DNA of 64,000 nucleotides from an uncultured Tropicimonas sp. (GCA_947495685.1 CANLZY010000002.1:62001-126000), one strand, 5' to 3'. Counted from the stretch's first letter, positions 9,018-19,241 are shown. A program made the numbers and translations. The notes: generated by a model not told the origin, from the sequence alone.

Positions 9018-10523
9018 ATGCTTCAGGGCAAACATCTGATTGCTGGCCAATGGGTCGGCGGCGGCGCCACGTTCACCAACATGCCTGTCACGGGAGAGGC
9101 CGATGTCTTTGCGACCGGCACGCCGGAACACGTGAATGCAGCTGCGCGTGCAGCCGAAGAGGCGTTCTGGTCCTATGGGTATTCCAGCCGGGCCGAGCGA
9201 GCCGCCTTTCTACGCCGGATCGCCGAGGAGATCGACGCGCGCGGCGCCGAGATCACGGCGATGGGCGTCAAGGAAACCGGCCTGCCAGAGGCGCGCCTGC
9301 AAGGCGAACGCGGTCGCACGGTGGGGCAGTTGCGCCTGTTCGCCGACCATATCGAAGCGGGCGACTACCTGGACCGCCGTCACGACGCCGCCCTGCCGGA
9401 CCGTGCGCCGCTGCCGCGACCGGAGTTGCGCATGATGCAGCGCCCAATCGGTCCGGTGGCCGTGTTCGGGGCGTCCAACTTTCCGTTGGCGTTTTCCACC
9501 GCGGGCGGCGACACCGCTGCGGCCCTCGCAGCCGGTTGCCCGGTTGTGGTCAAGGGACACTCGGCCCACCCGGGCGTGTCCGACATCGTGGCACAGGCCA
9601 TTGACGCGGCCATCCGGGCCTGCGGCGTGCATCCCGGCGTCTTCAGCCAGATCCAGGGAGGCAATCGCGCCGTTGGGCAGGCCGTGGTGCAACATCCGTT
9701 GATCAAGGCTGTCGGTTTCACCGGCTCGCTTGGCGGCGGGCGCGCGCTGTTCGACCTCTGTGCCGCACGGCCCGAACCGATCCCGTTCTTTGGCGAACTG
9801 GGCTCGGTGAACCCGATGTTCCTGCTCGACGAGGCCCTGACGGCCCGGGGCAAGGCGCTTGCTCAGGGCTGGGCCGGCTCGCTGACCATGGGCGCCGGGC
9901 AGTTCTGCACCAATCCGGGCATTGCCATCGTCACCGAAGGTGCTGCCGCAACCGAATTCACCGATGCCGCCGCCGCCGCGCTGACCGGGGTCGGGGCGCA
10001 GGTGATGCTGACCGAAGGGATCGCCTCGGCGTATCATGCCGGTCGCGACCGCGTGGCCGGATCTTCCGGGGTACGCGAAGTGCTGACCACGACCTGCGAT
10101 CTGCGCAATGCAACGCCGTATCTGTTTGCCACCACGGGCGCGGAATGGCTTGCCAACGAAGCGCTTGGCGAGGAGGTCTTTGGCCCGCTTGGCATGATCG
10201 TCACGGTGCGGGACGCCGACGAACGCATGGCCATGGCAAGATCGCTCGAAGGCCAGCTGACCTGCACGATCCACATGGACGCCGGCGACACGGACGCCGC
10301 GCGCGCCCTGTTGCCCGTATTGGAGCGCAAGGCCGGCCGGCTGTTGGTGAACGGTTTCCCGACCGGGGTCGAGGTCTGCGATACCATGGTTCACGGCGGA
10401 CCTTACCCTGCATCGACGAACTTTGGCGCGACCTCGGTCGGCACGCTGTCGATCCGGCGTTTTCTACGCCCGGTGTGCTATCAGAACGTGCCCGAAGCCA
10501 TCCTTCCGGCAGACTTCATCTGA
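9018..10523 (+). CDS. NADP-dependent aldehyde (2-ketoglutarate semialdehyde) dehydrogenase
   Basis: Aldehyde dehydrogenase of 501 residues, of the group that oxidises 2-oxoglutarate semialdehyde (2,5-dioxopentanoate) to 2-oxoglutarate at the end of non-phosphorylating pentose, sugar-acid and hydroxyproline pathways. The catalytic cysteine is C297 in GAGQFCTNPG, the general-base glutamate is E260 in FGELGS, and the Rossmann segment FTGSLGGGRAL lies before it. ATG 9018 gives the family N-terminus (MLQGKHLIAG). Pairing with the divergent FAA-hydrolase supports a sugar-acid degradation role. A strong hairpin follows the stop. Confidence 0.88.
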   Translation: MLQGKHLIAGQWVGGGATFTNMPVTGEADVFATGTPEHVNAAARAAEEAFWSYGYSSRAERAAFLRRIAEEIDARGAEITAMGVKETGLPEARLQGERGRTVGQLRLFADHIEAGDYLDRRHDAALPDRAPLPRPELRMMQRPIGPVAVFGASNFPLAFSTAGGDTAAALAAGCPVVVKGHSAHPGVSDIVAQAIDAAIRACGVHPGVFSQIQGGNRAVGQAVVQHPLIKAVGFTGSLGGGRALFDLCAARPEPIPFFGELGSVNPMFLLDEALTARGKALAQGWAGSLTMGAGQFCTNPGIAIVTEGAAATEFTDAAAAALTGVGAQVMLTEGIASAYHAGRDRVAGSSGVREVLTTTCDLRNATPYLFATTGAEWLANEALGEEVFGPLGMIVTVRDADERMAMARSLEGQLTCTIHMDAGDTDAARALLPVLERKAGRLLVNGFPTGVEVCDTMVHGGPYPASTNFGATSVGTLSIRRFLRPVCYQNVPEAILPADFI

Positions 10524-10530
10524 CCGACAT

Positions 10531-10560
10531 GGCCCGGGGGTGGTGCGCCGCCCCCGGGCC
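10531..10560 (+). terminator. GC hairpin after the dehydrogenase gene
   Basis: GGCCCGGGGG at 10531-10540 pairs perfectly with CCCCCGGGCC at 10551-10560, and the stem extends three more bases with one mismatch around a TGCG loop. It begins 8 bases after the stop. No U tract follows, so termination rests on stem strength and position. Confidence 0.65.
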
Positions 10561-10901
10561 CCTGCGATGGCGTCCACGGCTTGTCCCCCTTCGCCTGCGG
10601 GAACACCGTCCTTGTGATCATTTCTGCGCTTGCGAACGACACACCCCGGCCCGATCCATTGGCGGCGGGGGGGGCGGGCGGCCCACTTTCGCAATCCCTC
10701 CCCAACGGCAATCCGCGCCCCGGGGAGCGGTGCTGCGATGGGGAAAGTGTGAAAAGTGTTGGTGTTACGCCGACAATCCTTCTTGCGAGATGACAATTCA
10801 TGGTTACCGTGGGCATCGATCCGTGCGTCTGCCGGGCCTGAAAGGGCGCGGGGGGCCTAGGTGTATTCGGACAAGCTGAATTATTTACGCGGGGTGGTGG
10901 A
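10561..10901. other. Intergenic region upstream of the cyclase operon
   Basis: This stretch has no supportable gene. It should contain the promoter for the operon that starts at 10902; the less GC-rich segment 10750-10810 and the AT-rich segment 10875-10890 are the likeliest places. GGGTGGTGG just before 10902 is a usable though not ideal ribosome binding site. Confidence 0.5.
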
Positions 10902-13877
10902 ATGGGTGAATCCAAGACAAAGGTTGCGATCCTTGGCGGCGGCGTAGGCGCAATGACGGCGGCGTTTGCGCTGACCCAGACCCCGCAAGCGCGGCAGAAG
11001 TACGACGTGACCGTCTACCAGATGGGGTGGCGTCTGGGCGGCAAGGGCGCCAGCGGGCGGCGGGCGGACGACGGCCAGCGCATCGAGGAACACGGGCTGC
11101 ATGTATGGTCCGGTTTCTACGACAACGCGATTGCGCAGATGAAGGCCTGCCTGAAGGAGCTGAAGGACGCCGGGATCGACGGCACCTATCACAGCTTTGA
11201 CGAGGCTTTCATTCCCCATGGCAACATCGCGCTTGGCGATGATGACGGCGGATGGTCGTTCTGGCCGATGCGCGTTCCCCCCAACGACGCCGAACCGGGA
11301 ACCGGTGGCGTGTACCTGTCACCCTGGGATTACATTGCCAAGCTGTCGCGGTATCTGCGCCAGGAACTGGAGGGCGGCAGGGCACCGCTGAGCGCCGCGC
11401 AGGATCCGCGCACGACCCTGTCGCGAGAGCTGAGCATGCATGTCGACACCCGCGCGGGTGGTCCGAACAAGGGACTGGGCGACACGGCGCTGCACTGGCT
11501 GGAAACGCTGATCCAGGAGCTTCCGGCGGACACCTCCACCCATACCCCGCAAGACCGGGCGGCGTTGACGGCGCTTGCAGACCAGTTGCACGCCGATGTG
11601 CGCCAGAGCCGCGTGGCCGAAGCCAGCGCGCCCGAGGGCCTGGCCTCGGATCTGCACAAGGCCTTTATCATCCTGGACCTTGGCGCGACTGTCTTGCGCG
11701 GCATGATTCTGGATGGTGTCATCCTGGATGGATTCGACGCAATCGACGGCGACGAGATTTCGCAATGGCTGGCCCGTCACGGCGCGCGCGCTGAAACGAT
11801 CAACTCGCCGTTGGTGCGCGCGGTCTACGACTATGCCTTTGGCTTTCGCCATGGCACCACCGATCCGACCCACAGGGCAATTGCCGCCGGGATCTTCTTG
11901 CAGGGCAGCCTGCGGCTGTTCTTCACCTACAAGGGTTCCATCTTTTTCAAGATGCGGGCGGGAATGGGCGATACGATTTTCACGCCCTACTACAAGGCGC
12001 TCAAGAACCGTGGCGTGAAGTTCGAGTTCTTCCAGAAGGTGCGAACCCTGAAGCTGGACAAGACCGGAGAACACATCGACCGAATGGTCATCGACCGTCA
12101 GGCGACGCCGAAAACTGGCGCCTATGATCCGCTTGTGCGGGTCAAGGGACTGGATTGCTGGCCGACCGAGCCATTCTTTGACCAACTGGAAGAGGGCGCG
12201 GAGCTGCAACGCCGGGGCATAAACCTGGAAAGCTCTTGGTCCGACTGGGCGCCGGTCGAGACGCAATTGCTGGAGAGGGGCAGGGATTTCGACGAGGTGA
12301 TCCTCGGCATCTCGATCGGCGCGCTGCCAGAGATCGTCCCGGAGTTGATTGCAGCCGATCCGGCATGGAAGCGCATGGTCGACAAAGTCGAGACGGCGGC
12401 GACGCAGGCGATGCAGTTATGGCTGCGCCCGACCGTGAACAAACTGAAATGGCCACACGGCGATTCCATCCTCACCGCCTATGCCGACGACATCAACACC
12501 TGGGCCGACATGACCCACCTCGACCCGACAGAGGACTGGCCGCGCGGCAAGAAACCCGGCAGCATCGCCTATTTCTGCGGGCCGCTTGCCGATCCGGACG
12601 TCATGCCACCCTACAGCGATACCGATTTCCCGGCGCGGGCCAAGGCGCAGGTCATGGAGGCGTCACGGGAATGGATGCGGGTGAACGGGCCTCGGCTGTG
12701 GCCGGGCGCCTTTGACCGCGATGGTGTGTTCGACGAAGCCGCACTGATCAGCACGCTCGACCCCGGCGCGGGCGGCATGTGGGAGACACAGTATTTTCGG
12801 GCCAATTACGAACCGACCGAGCGATATGTGCTGTCGGTGCCCGGTTCTACCGGGGCGCGGTTGCGGTCGGACCGGTCCGGGTTCCGCAACCTGTGGCTTG
12901 CCGGCGACTGGACCTATACCGGCATCAACGCCGGTTGCGTGGAGGCGGCAGCGATGTCCGGCCTGCGGGCGGCGGCCGGTCTGGCGGGTGTGCCCGCGGT
13001 GATCGTTGGCGAACCGTCCGATGGCTCAGTCACCGATGTCTTGCGGCCAGGGCCGACCGCGCCGCCGATGGCACCGGTTCTGGAGAGCCTGCGGCCGCAG
13101 AACTCGAGCTGGCCGTGGAGCGCGGCCTACGGCATGGCCCAGACCACCGGGCCGCTGGTAATGCTGCGTTATCCGCGGGAACGGGTTCAGGCGCTGCTGC
13201 CCGAGGGCCTGACCCTGGCCGACCAGACCATGACCGGACCGGGCGAACACCCGGTGATGCTGTTGTTTGGACGTCAACGCGGTGTGCGGCCCAACATGAT
13301 GCCGTTTGGCATGAACTATAACGAGTTCATCTTTTCCGTGCCCATGGTGCGCCACGCGGACCCGGCGCTGGCCGATCTGCCGCCGATGCTGTTTCCGGTC
13401 CAGTTGTACCTGGACAATGTCCTGCCGATAAAGCTGGGCATCTACGGTTATGGTTTTCCCAAGAAGCGCGCGGCCATGCAGGTCGATGCCACGAGTTACA
13501 TCGTGCGCGACCTGGATACGGATGAAGAGATCATCTCCTGCAGTTTCAGCCACGCCGGTCCCAAGGTCGCGGCCCGCGATATCCCGAATTTTGCACATGT
13601 TCGGCCAGCCTACGAGACTCCGATGATCACGCGCAACCTTCTGGGACAATGGCAATACTCGGTCTATGACCTGTCGTTGGGGCAGGCGTTGCTGCAACCG
13701 CTGGACTTGCGGATCCGCATCAGTTCGGAGCACCTCGGGTTGCCGCAGGGCGATATCTCGCTGAGCAGCATCGACCAGTCGCCGTTTGGCGGCGTCTTCC
13801 TGACCTGCGATGCGACCATCAACAACCCCATGCAATCGGGTGCCCTGCGGCGGCTGTTGTGGAAAGGCTCCGAATGA
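10902..13877 (+). CDS. FAD-dependent oxidoreductase fused to acetoacetate-decarboxylase-like domain
   Basis: Two-domain protein of 991 residues. Residues 8-17 carry a dinucleotide-binding GGGVGA loop, followed by GWRLGGKGASGR, typical of amine oxidase/phytoene-desaturase-like flavoenzymes; the FAD-closing WLAGDW element is near residue 665. From about residue 733 an acetoacetate-decarboxylase-like domain begins. Its YLDN...GYGFPKK segment, with K854 and K855, lines up with the Schiff-base lysine pair of clostridial decarboxylase. This is an unusual enzyme fusion; the substrate is unknown. There is no signal peptide. The stop overlaps the next start as ATGA, so it is coupled to the cyclase gene and heads the four-gene operon. 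Confidence 0.8.
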   Translation: MGESKTKVAILGGGVGAMTAAFALTQTPQARQKYDVTVYQMGWRLGGKGASGRRADDGQRIEEHGLHVWSGFYDNAIAQMKACLKELKDAGIDGTYHSFDEAFIPHGNIALGDDDGGWSFWPMRVPPNDAEPGTGGVYLSPWDYIAKLSRYLRQELEGGRAPLSAAQDPRTTLSRELSMHVDTRAGGPNKGLGDTALHWLETLIQELPADTSTHTPQDRAALTALADQLHADVRQSRVAEASAPEGLASDLHKAFIILDLGATVLRGMILDGVILDGFDAIDGDEISQWLARHGARAETINSPLVRAVYDYAFGFRHGTTDPTHRAIAAGIFLQGSLRLFFTYKGSIFFKMRAGMGDTIFTPYYKALKNRGVKFEFFQKVRTLKLDKTGEHIDRMVIDRQATPKTGAYDPLVRVKGLDCWPTEPFFDQLEEGAELQRRGINLESSWSDWAPVETQLLERGRDFDEVILGISIGALPEIVPELIAADPAWKRMVDKVETAATQAMQLWLRPTVNKLKWPHGDSILTAYADDINTWADMTHLDPTEDWPRGKKPGSIAYFCGPLADPDVMPPYSDTDFPARAKAQVMEASREWMRVNGPRLWPGAFDRDGVFDEAALISTLDPGAGGMWETQYFRANYEPTERYVLSVPGSTGARLRSDRSGFRNLWLAGDWTYTGINAGCVEAAAMSGLRAAAGLAGVPAVIVGEPSDGSVTDVLRPGPTAPPMAPVLESLRPQNSSWPWSAAYGMAQTTGPLVMLRYPRERVQALLPEGLTLADQTMTGPGEHPVMLLFGRQRGVRPNMMPFGMNYNEFIFSVPMVRHADPALADLPPMLFPVQLYLDNVLPIKLGIYGYGFPKKRAAMQVDATSYIVRDLDTDEEIISCSFSHAGPKVAARDIPNFAHVRPAYETPMITRNLLGQWQYSVYDLSLGQALLQPLDLRIRISSEHLGLPQGDISLSSIDQSPFGGVFLTCDATINNPMQSGALRRLLWKGSE

Positions 13878-16800
13878 ACCTCGCGGTCTGTCCTTCCTGC
13901 AGTGCCGCGCTTCTGGCTGGGGCGCGGTTCTGCAGCTCCTGCGGGGCGCGTCTGGTCGAACGTGGCGTGGCGCGGTCGCGTTTCATGACGGTTCTGTTCT
14001 GCGACCTTGCCGGATCGACGGCCCTGACGGATGCGCTCGGTGACGAGGCCATGTTCGATGTCGTCACCCGCTATCACGAAATCTGCAACAGCGTGACCGC
14101 CGATCATGGCGGCTTCGTCGCCAAGTATATGGGCGACGGGATGCTGGCCTATTTCGGCTATCCCCAGGCGCTCAAGAACAGCGCGCTACCTGCGGTCAAG
14201 GCAGCGCTGGAAATCGTCGGCAAAACCAGCCGGATCAGCCTGCCGGGGCGTGGAAGCCTTGCGGCCAGTGCTGGCGTGGCCACGGGGTGGATGGTGGTCG
14301 GCGATGTGAACACCGGCTCGCCGGCGGCCGAGATCCTGGCGATCGGCGGAACGGTCAACCTGGCGGCGCGGCTACAGGCCGAGGCGGGTTCCGGAAATGT
14401 GGCGGTCTCGGCTGAAACCGGGCGCCGGCTGGAGGCCGCCAGCATCGCGCTGGCGCCGCTTGGCGCCCGCAAGATGCGGGGATTTTCCCGTGACGTCGAG
14501 GTCTGGTTGGCTGCGAACGATGCAACCGAGGCCCCTGTGAACGCTTTCGTGGGGCGGGTTGCGCAGCGCGCCCAGCTGCGCGAGTTGTGGCAATCGGTCT
14601 GCGAGAACCGGATCGAGGCCGCCGTGATCACCGCCCCAGGGGGCTATGGCAAGACCGCCTTGGCCGAGCAGTTCCTTCTGGAAACGATGCACGAGGGCGA
14701 CGTGCTGACCCTGCGCTGCGAACCGCACCGACGCGAGCAGAGCTTTGCCTGTTTCCGCCCCTTCATCCAGACACTCGCCGGGTTGGACGCCGCCGCCACG
14801 GTGGAGGCAAAACGCGACCTCTTGCATGAATGGGCCCCCGAGGCAGCCGAACTCGGCCTTTCGCTGCTGTGTGACATCGGGTCGGTTCAACCGGCGCCGG
14901 TGGTGCGCAACGAACTGATCGCGACGGCGTTGAAGTCCGTTCTTGCGGCCTCCGTCACCTCCGCACCGGCGGTGTTGTACGTCGAGGACGCGCACTGGAT
15001 GGATGCCGAAAGCGCCCGGCTGATTGCCGAGTTGCCGCTTCATATGAATGGCCGTCCACTGCTGTTGCTGATCACGCAGCGGCCAGAAGGCACGGGCGTC
15101 ACCCTGGACCAGGCGGTGACAATCCCGTTGAACGGGATCAGTCGTGACAGCGCTGAGACGCTGGTTCAGAAACTGGATTCCGGCGATGTGCTGCCAGCGG
15201 AGATCCGGCGTCAGGTGATCGACAGGGCCGAGGGCGTGCCATTGTTCCTGGAGCATATCACCAAGGCGATGCTGGAACGTCCTGACGCAGATACCGCCCA
15301 GTCGATCCCGATGACGATGATCGAGGCCCTGCTGGAACGCTTCGACCATCTTGGCGACCTGCGCGATCTTGTCGATGCGGCGGCCGTTCTGGGGGCCGAG
15401 GTGCGGATCGACGTGCTGGCCGCGATGCTGGACCGTCCGTCAACCGAGGTGTCGGACCAGCTTGGGCGGATGATCCGCCGGGGCCTGTTTGTACCAGGGG
15501 GGGCCGGGACGGTCTCGTTCGATCACGCGTTGATCCGGGACGCGGTGATGAAGACCTTGCTGTCGTCGCGCCTGAAGGGCCTGCACGAGGCGGCACTTGC
15601 CGCCTATCGAGGCACGGCCCCCGACCGCCTGGAGGCAGAACCGGTGACCGCCGCCACCCACCTGATGGGAGCGGACCGTCCGGCCGAGGCTATCCCGTTC
15701 CTGATCGGCGCGGCCCAGGGGGCGGTGACGCGGGGCGAACTGCCCGAGGCGCTGCGCTTGCTGGACTGGTCCGAAACCGGGCTGGAGCAGATATCCGACC
15801 GGACGTCGCAGCGGGACGAGTTGGAGATGATGGTGAAGTTTTCGCGCGGGCTGGCATTGGTTCAGCAGCGTGGGTTTTCGGATGCCAGCGTTGCCGAGGC
15901 CTATGAACGGGCGATGGAGCTGTGCCTTGCCAATGGCAACCGCAGCGAGGCGGAGTTCCAGATCGCCTGGGGGATCTGGGCGCATTACCTCGTCATTGGC
16001 GAACAGCAATGGGCCGAAAGCCTGACGCGGCGTCTTGACGAAATTGCCCAGGCCGACCCGTCGCTGCAGATCCTCGCGGTGTCGGCGCGCACACCCGGCC
16101 TGTGCAATCAGGGGCGGTTGGACGCGTTGCACACGGCGACTGAACAGGTCCGCCGGCTGTACCGGCCAGATTTGCACCGAAGGCAGGCGATGGTCTATTC
16201 GCAGGATAGCCTGGAGCTTGCGCTGCTGTTCAATACCCATGGTCGCTTTGTCGCCGGCGATTTGCCGGGCTGGCAGACCGCCGGGCGCGAGGCGCTGAGC
16301 CACGAACAGTTTCTCGACCTGCCGTTTCTGGCCCCCTACGTCCGGATCTACAGCTGCGCCCCGAATACCTATGCCCTGTCGGAGGTCGACTATCGCCCGG
16401 CGTTGCAGGAGGCGACGGCGCTGGCGGGCGAGCTTGGTCAACCGTTCTGGGTGATTTCCGGGATGATCTGGATGGCACATGCGCAGATGCGGTTTGATGG
16501 CCCGGCCGCAGCGTTGGAGGCATTCGAGGCCGCGATCGCGCAGATGGATGACATCGGTCTGCGGCTGGGTCAGGCGTATCATGTGGCGAACCTCGCGATG
16601 TGTCGGGCCGCGGCCGGTCAGGCCGAGGCCGCGTCGGCCGCCATGTCGATAGCGACCGATGCACTGGATCAGGGGCGGGAGCTTGTCTATGCCGCCGAAG
16701 TCTACCGTTTGCGGGCCGAGATCACGCTACTGGCCGATCCCGACGCGATCGGCGCCGCGCGCAAGGATCTGGAGCGTGCGCGAGACATCGCGCAGCGCAC

Positions 16801-16981
16801 CGGGGCACGGGCCTGGGAAGCACTGGTGGCTGCATCGACGGCCCGGCTGATGGCCCGCGAGACCGGTCGCCCCGCCGCCGAGCGTTGGTTGCAGGACGAA
16901 CTGGCCCGGATCGTTCCGACCGGAAGCGAGGCGCATCCGGCGTTCCTGACAGCGGCCCAGGCCTTTGATCGTCCGATCTGA
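13874..16981 (+). CDS. Zinc-ribbon class III nucleotidyl cyclase with AAA and TPR domains
   Basis: Multidomain signalling protein of 1035 residues. Two CxxC pairs (C6, C9, C20, C23) form a zinc ribbon. A class III cyclase domain spans about 35-215, with metal aspartates D44 (FCDLAGS) and D88 (GDGMLAYFG). A P-loop ATPase follows (GGYGKT at 256-261, Walker B near LYVEDAHW), and the rest, about 600-1030, is TPR-like helical repeats. This architecture is known among adenylate/guanylate cyclases with a predicted ATPase. Both metal aspartates being present suggests it is active. ATG 13874 overlaps the previous stop; 4 bases separate its stop from the SulP start. The neighbouring cNMP-binding transporter is the obvious effector. 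Confidence 0.85.
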   Translation: MNLAVCPSCSAALLAGARFCSSCGARLVERGVARSRFMTVLFCDLAGSTALTDALGDEAMFDVVTRYHEICNSVTADHGGFVAKYMGDGMLAYFGYPQALKNSALPAVKAALEIVGKTSRISLPGRGSLAASAGVATGWMVVGDVNTGSPAAEILAIGGTVNLAARLQAEAGSGNVAVSAETGRRLEAASIALAPLGARKMRGFSRDVEVWLAANDATEAPVNAFVGRVAQRAQLRELWQSVCENRIEAAVITAPGGYGKTALAEQFLLETMHEGDVLTLRCEPHRREQSFACFRPFIQTLAGLDAAATVEAKRDLLHEWAPEAAELGLSLLCDIGSVQPAPVVRNELIATALKSVLAASVTSAPAVLYVEDAHWMDAESARLIAELPLHMNGRPLLLLITQRPEGTGVTLDQAVTIPLNGISRDSAETLVQKLDSGDVLPAEIRRQVIDRAEGVPLFLEHITKAMLERPDADTAQSIPMTMIEALLERFDHLGDLRDLVDAAAVLGAEVRIDVLAAMLDRPSTEVSDQLGRMIRRGLFVPGGAGTVSFDHALIRDAVMKTLLSSRLKGLHEAALAAYRGTAPDRLEAEPVTAATHLMGADRPAEAIPFLIGAAQGAVTRGELPEALRLLDWSETGLEQISDRTSQRDELEMMVKFSRGLALVQQRGFSDASVAEAYERAMELCLANGNRSEAEFQIAWGIWAHYLVIGEQQWAESLTRRLDEIAQADPSLQILAVSARTPGLCNQGRLDALHTATEQVRRLYRPDLHRRQAMVYSQDSLELALLFNTHGRFVAGDLPGWQTAGREALSHEQFLDLPFLAPYVRIYSCAPNTYALSEVDYRPALQEATALAGELGQPFWVISGMIWMAHAQMRFDGPAAALEAFEAAIAQMDDIGLRLGQAYHVANLAMCRAAAGQAEAASAAMSIATDALDQGRELVYAAEVYRLRAEITLLADPDAIGAARKDLERARDIAQRTGARAWEALVAASTARLMARETGRPAAERWLQDELARIVPTGSEAHPAFLTAAQAFDRPI

Positions 16982-16985
16982 AAGA

Positions 16986-19241
16986 ATGATCAGCCCATCG
17001 CGGATCACAGCCGTCCGAACGGACATCCCGGAGCGGCGGCACGAGGCTGGCGCAGCGCGGGTCGTGCGCGGGCCGGCCGTTCGGGCACTCGTTGCCGCAG
17101 GCGCGGGTGTGATTGTCGGTCTGGATCTGTTGGGGCGCATGGTTGCCTTTGCGATCCTGTCCTTTGCAGGCCCTCTGTCAGCCGGGGTCGATCCGGCCAT
17201 TGTGGTATTTCTGGCCGCCAGCATCGTCGCAACATTGATCGCCCTGCCGCTGGTGCGCGGGGCAACCGTGATTTCGGGCGTCCAATCCGCCCCGCTGATG
17301 GTTCTGCTCCCCGGTCTTCTGGCGGTGGCACAGGCCGTCGAGGCTGGCCTGCCTCTGGCGACCGGGCTGGCGACGGGCTTTGCGATCCTTGGCGGCACCG
17401 CCATCGTGACCGGCCTGTTCACCGGGGTGCTGGCGGTCCTTGATGCGGGTCGATTTGTCCGCCTGATGCCCTATCCGGTCATGGCAGGGTTCCTGGCGGC
17501 AGCCGGTGCGCTGATGATCCTGGCGGCGGTGCAGATGATTGCGCCTGATCCTGCTGCGCTCCCGGTCGATCTGGCCACGGCGATCCGGTCGGATCTGGTG
17601 GTCAATCTGGGCCTGGCGCTTGGCTTTGCCGTGTTGCTGAGTCTTGGCGCGCGGATGTCGCCAGATTTTGGCGCCGTGGCGGCGATGGTTGCCGGGATTG
17701 CCGCGTTCTTTGTCTACCTTGCCGTGTCCGGAATGGGCGTCGATGGGGCACGGCAGGTCGGGCTGCTGCTGTCTGTACCACCTGCGGGGCAGGAGTGGAC
17801 ACTGGAGCCGCAGTTCTGGTTGTCGGTCGAGTGGCCGTTGTTGATCGACAGCGTGCCGCTGGCTCTGGCTGCGGCGTTTCTATCGGCCCTCGGCCTGATG
17901 CTGAACATCTCGGGGGTCGAAATCGGCCTGCGCGGCGAATTGCGGTCGCGACGCGCCTTGTATCAGTCCGCAGCGGTGAACGCCCTGACCGGCCTCGCTG
18001 GGGCTTCGGCCAGTTTCATTTCCTCGACATCGACCCTGATGGGACAAAGCCTTGGCGGCAACAGCAAGATCATCGGAATCGCCGCCTGCGGCGTGATGGT
18101 GGTTGGACTGGTGCTGCGGCACGAGATCATCGCCCACGCACCGTTGTTCGTGGTGACCGGGCTGCTGTTGTTTGTCGGCTATGGCATCCTCGGGCACTGG
18201 TTTCTTCAACAACGCCGGGTGCAGACCACCGAGGACTGGTTGATCATCGGTGGGTTGGTCGCGACAACCCTTGCATGGGGCATGTTGCCCGCAATCGCGC
18301 TGGGCATCGTGCTCAGCTGCATGATCTTTGCCATGACCTATGCCCGGCTCGACCCCATTCGCTCCGAGATGGACCTGTCCGCCCGCAGGTCGACCGTGGA
18401 CCGAGGGCCGGTCGAAACCGCGGTGCTTGATGCAAACGCTGCAGGCGTCGTGACCTTGTCGTTGCAGGGCTACCTGTTCTTCGGTTCGGTCGATCAGGTC
18501 GTTGCGCGGGTGCGCGACCTGATGACCACGGGGCCGACAGACCGCCGCATCATCCTTGAATGCTCCGCCGTCAGCGGTCTGGATTCGGCTGCTGTAGCGT
18601 CCATGCACAAGCTGGAGTACCTCGCGCGGACCCACAGGGCCGACGTGGTGCTGGCCGGGCTGCGGCCGGATCTGCTTGCAATCCTTCAGCGTCAGGGCAT
18701 TGCACTGTCCGCTGACGGGGCGGTCCGCACGGTGGCTTCGACAGATTCTGCCCTGCAGGAGGCCGAAGCCGCCCTGATCGGCCGGGACGGTGCAACCGAT
18801 GCAACCGACGATGCCCGTTCGACGCTGGTGGCGGCCTCGGGGGATTCCGATGCCATTGATCGTCTGCTGAGCCGGATGATCCGGGAGGACGTGCCCGCCG
18901 GGCACCGGATCATCGAGATGGGAAGTGCGGCCGGCGACATCTACATCATCGACAGCGGCCGACTGGGCGTGTTCGGACGCACGGCGGATGGGCGACCGTT
19001 TCGCATGCGATCGTTCCGGCCGGGCGCGGTCGTGGGCGAGATCGCGAGCTATCTGGATTCGCCGCGCACCGCGGATGTCATCGCCGAGGAACCCTCGGTT
19101 CTCTACCGGTTGAGTCCTGAAACGGTCGAGGATCTGACCCGGTCCGATACCGTCCTGGCGGCACTCTGGCACCGCATCGCGGCGCGGATGCTGGCCGACA
19201 AGTTACGTCGTACAAACGAACTGATCCGGGAGGTTGGGTGA
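16986..19241 (+). CDS. SulP-type anion transporter with STAS and cyclic-nucleotide-binding domains
   Basis: Inner-membrane protein of 751 residues. The hydrophobic SulP transport core covers roughly 35-430, a STAS domain about 470-575, and a cyclic-nucleotide-binding domain about 630-745. The last contains the phosphate-binding cassette GEIASYLDSPRTADV, with the glutamate and arginine that contact the nucleotide in the CAP/PKA fold. SulP proteins move sulfate, bicarbonate or other anions. The C-terminal sensor and the cyclase gene 4 bases upstream suggest transport gated by a locally made cyclic nucleotide. ATG 16986 is chosen; a TTG at 16965 overlaps the cyclase end. The TGA overlaps the next ATG. 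Confidence 0.87.
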   Translation: MISPSRITAVRTDIPERRHEAGAARVVRGPAVRALVAAGAGVIVGLDLLGRMVAFAILSFAGPLSAGVDPAIVVFLAASIVATLIALPLVRGATVISGVQSAPLMVLLPGLLAVAQAVEAGLPLATGLATGFAILGGTAIVTGLFTGVLAVLDAGRFVRLMPYPVMAGFLAAAGALMILAAVQMIAPDPAALPVDLATAIRSDLVVNLGLALGFAVLLSLGARMSPDFGAVAAMVAGIAAFFVYLAVSGMGVDGARQVGLLLSVPPAGQEWTLEPQFWLSVEWPLLIDSVPLALAAAFLSALGLMLNISGVEIGLRGELRSRRALYQSAAVNALTGLAGASASFISSTSTLMGQSLGGNSKIIGIAACGVMVVGLVLRHEIIAHAPLFVVTGLLLFVGYGILGHWFLQQRRVQTTEDWLIIGGLVATTLAWGMLPAIALGIVLSCMIFAMTYARLDPIRSEMDLSARRSTVDRGPVETAVLDANAAGVVTLSLQGYLFFGSVDQVVARVRDLMTTGPTDRRIILECSAVSGLDSAAVASMHKLEYLARTHRADVVLAGLRPDLLAILQRQGIALSADGAVRTVASTDSALQEAEAALIGRDGATDATDDARSTLVAASGDSDAIDRLLSRMIREDVPAGHRIIEMGSAAGDIYIIDSGRLGVFGRTADGRPFRMRSFRPGAVVGEIASYLDSPRTADVIAEEPSVLYRLSPETVEDLTRSDTVLAALWHRIAARMLADKLRRTNELIREVG

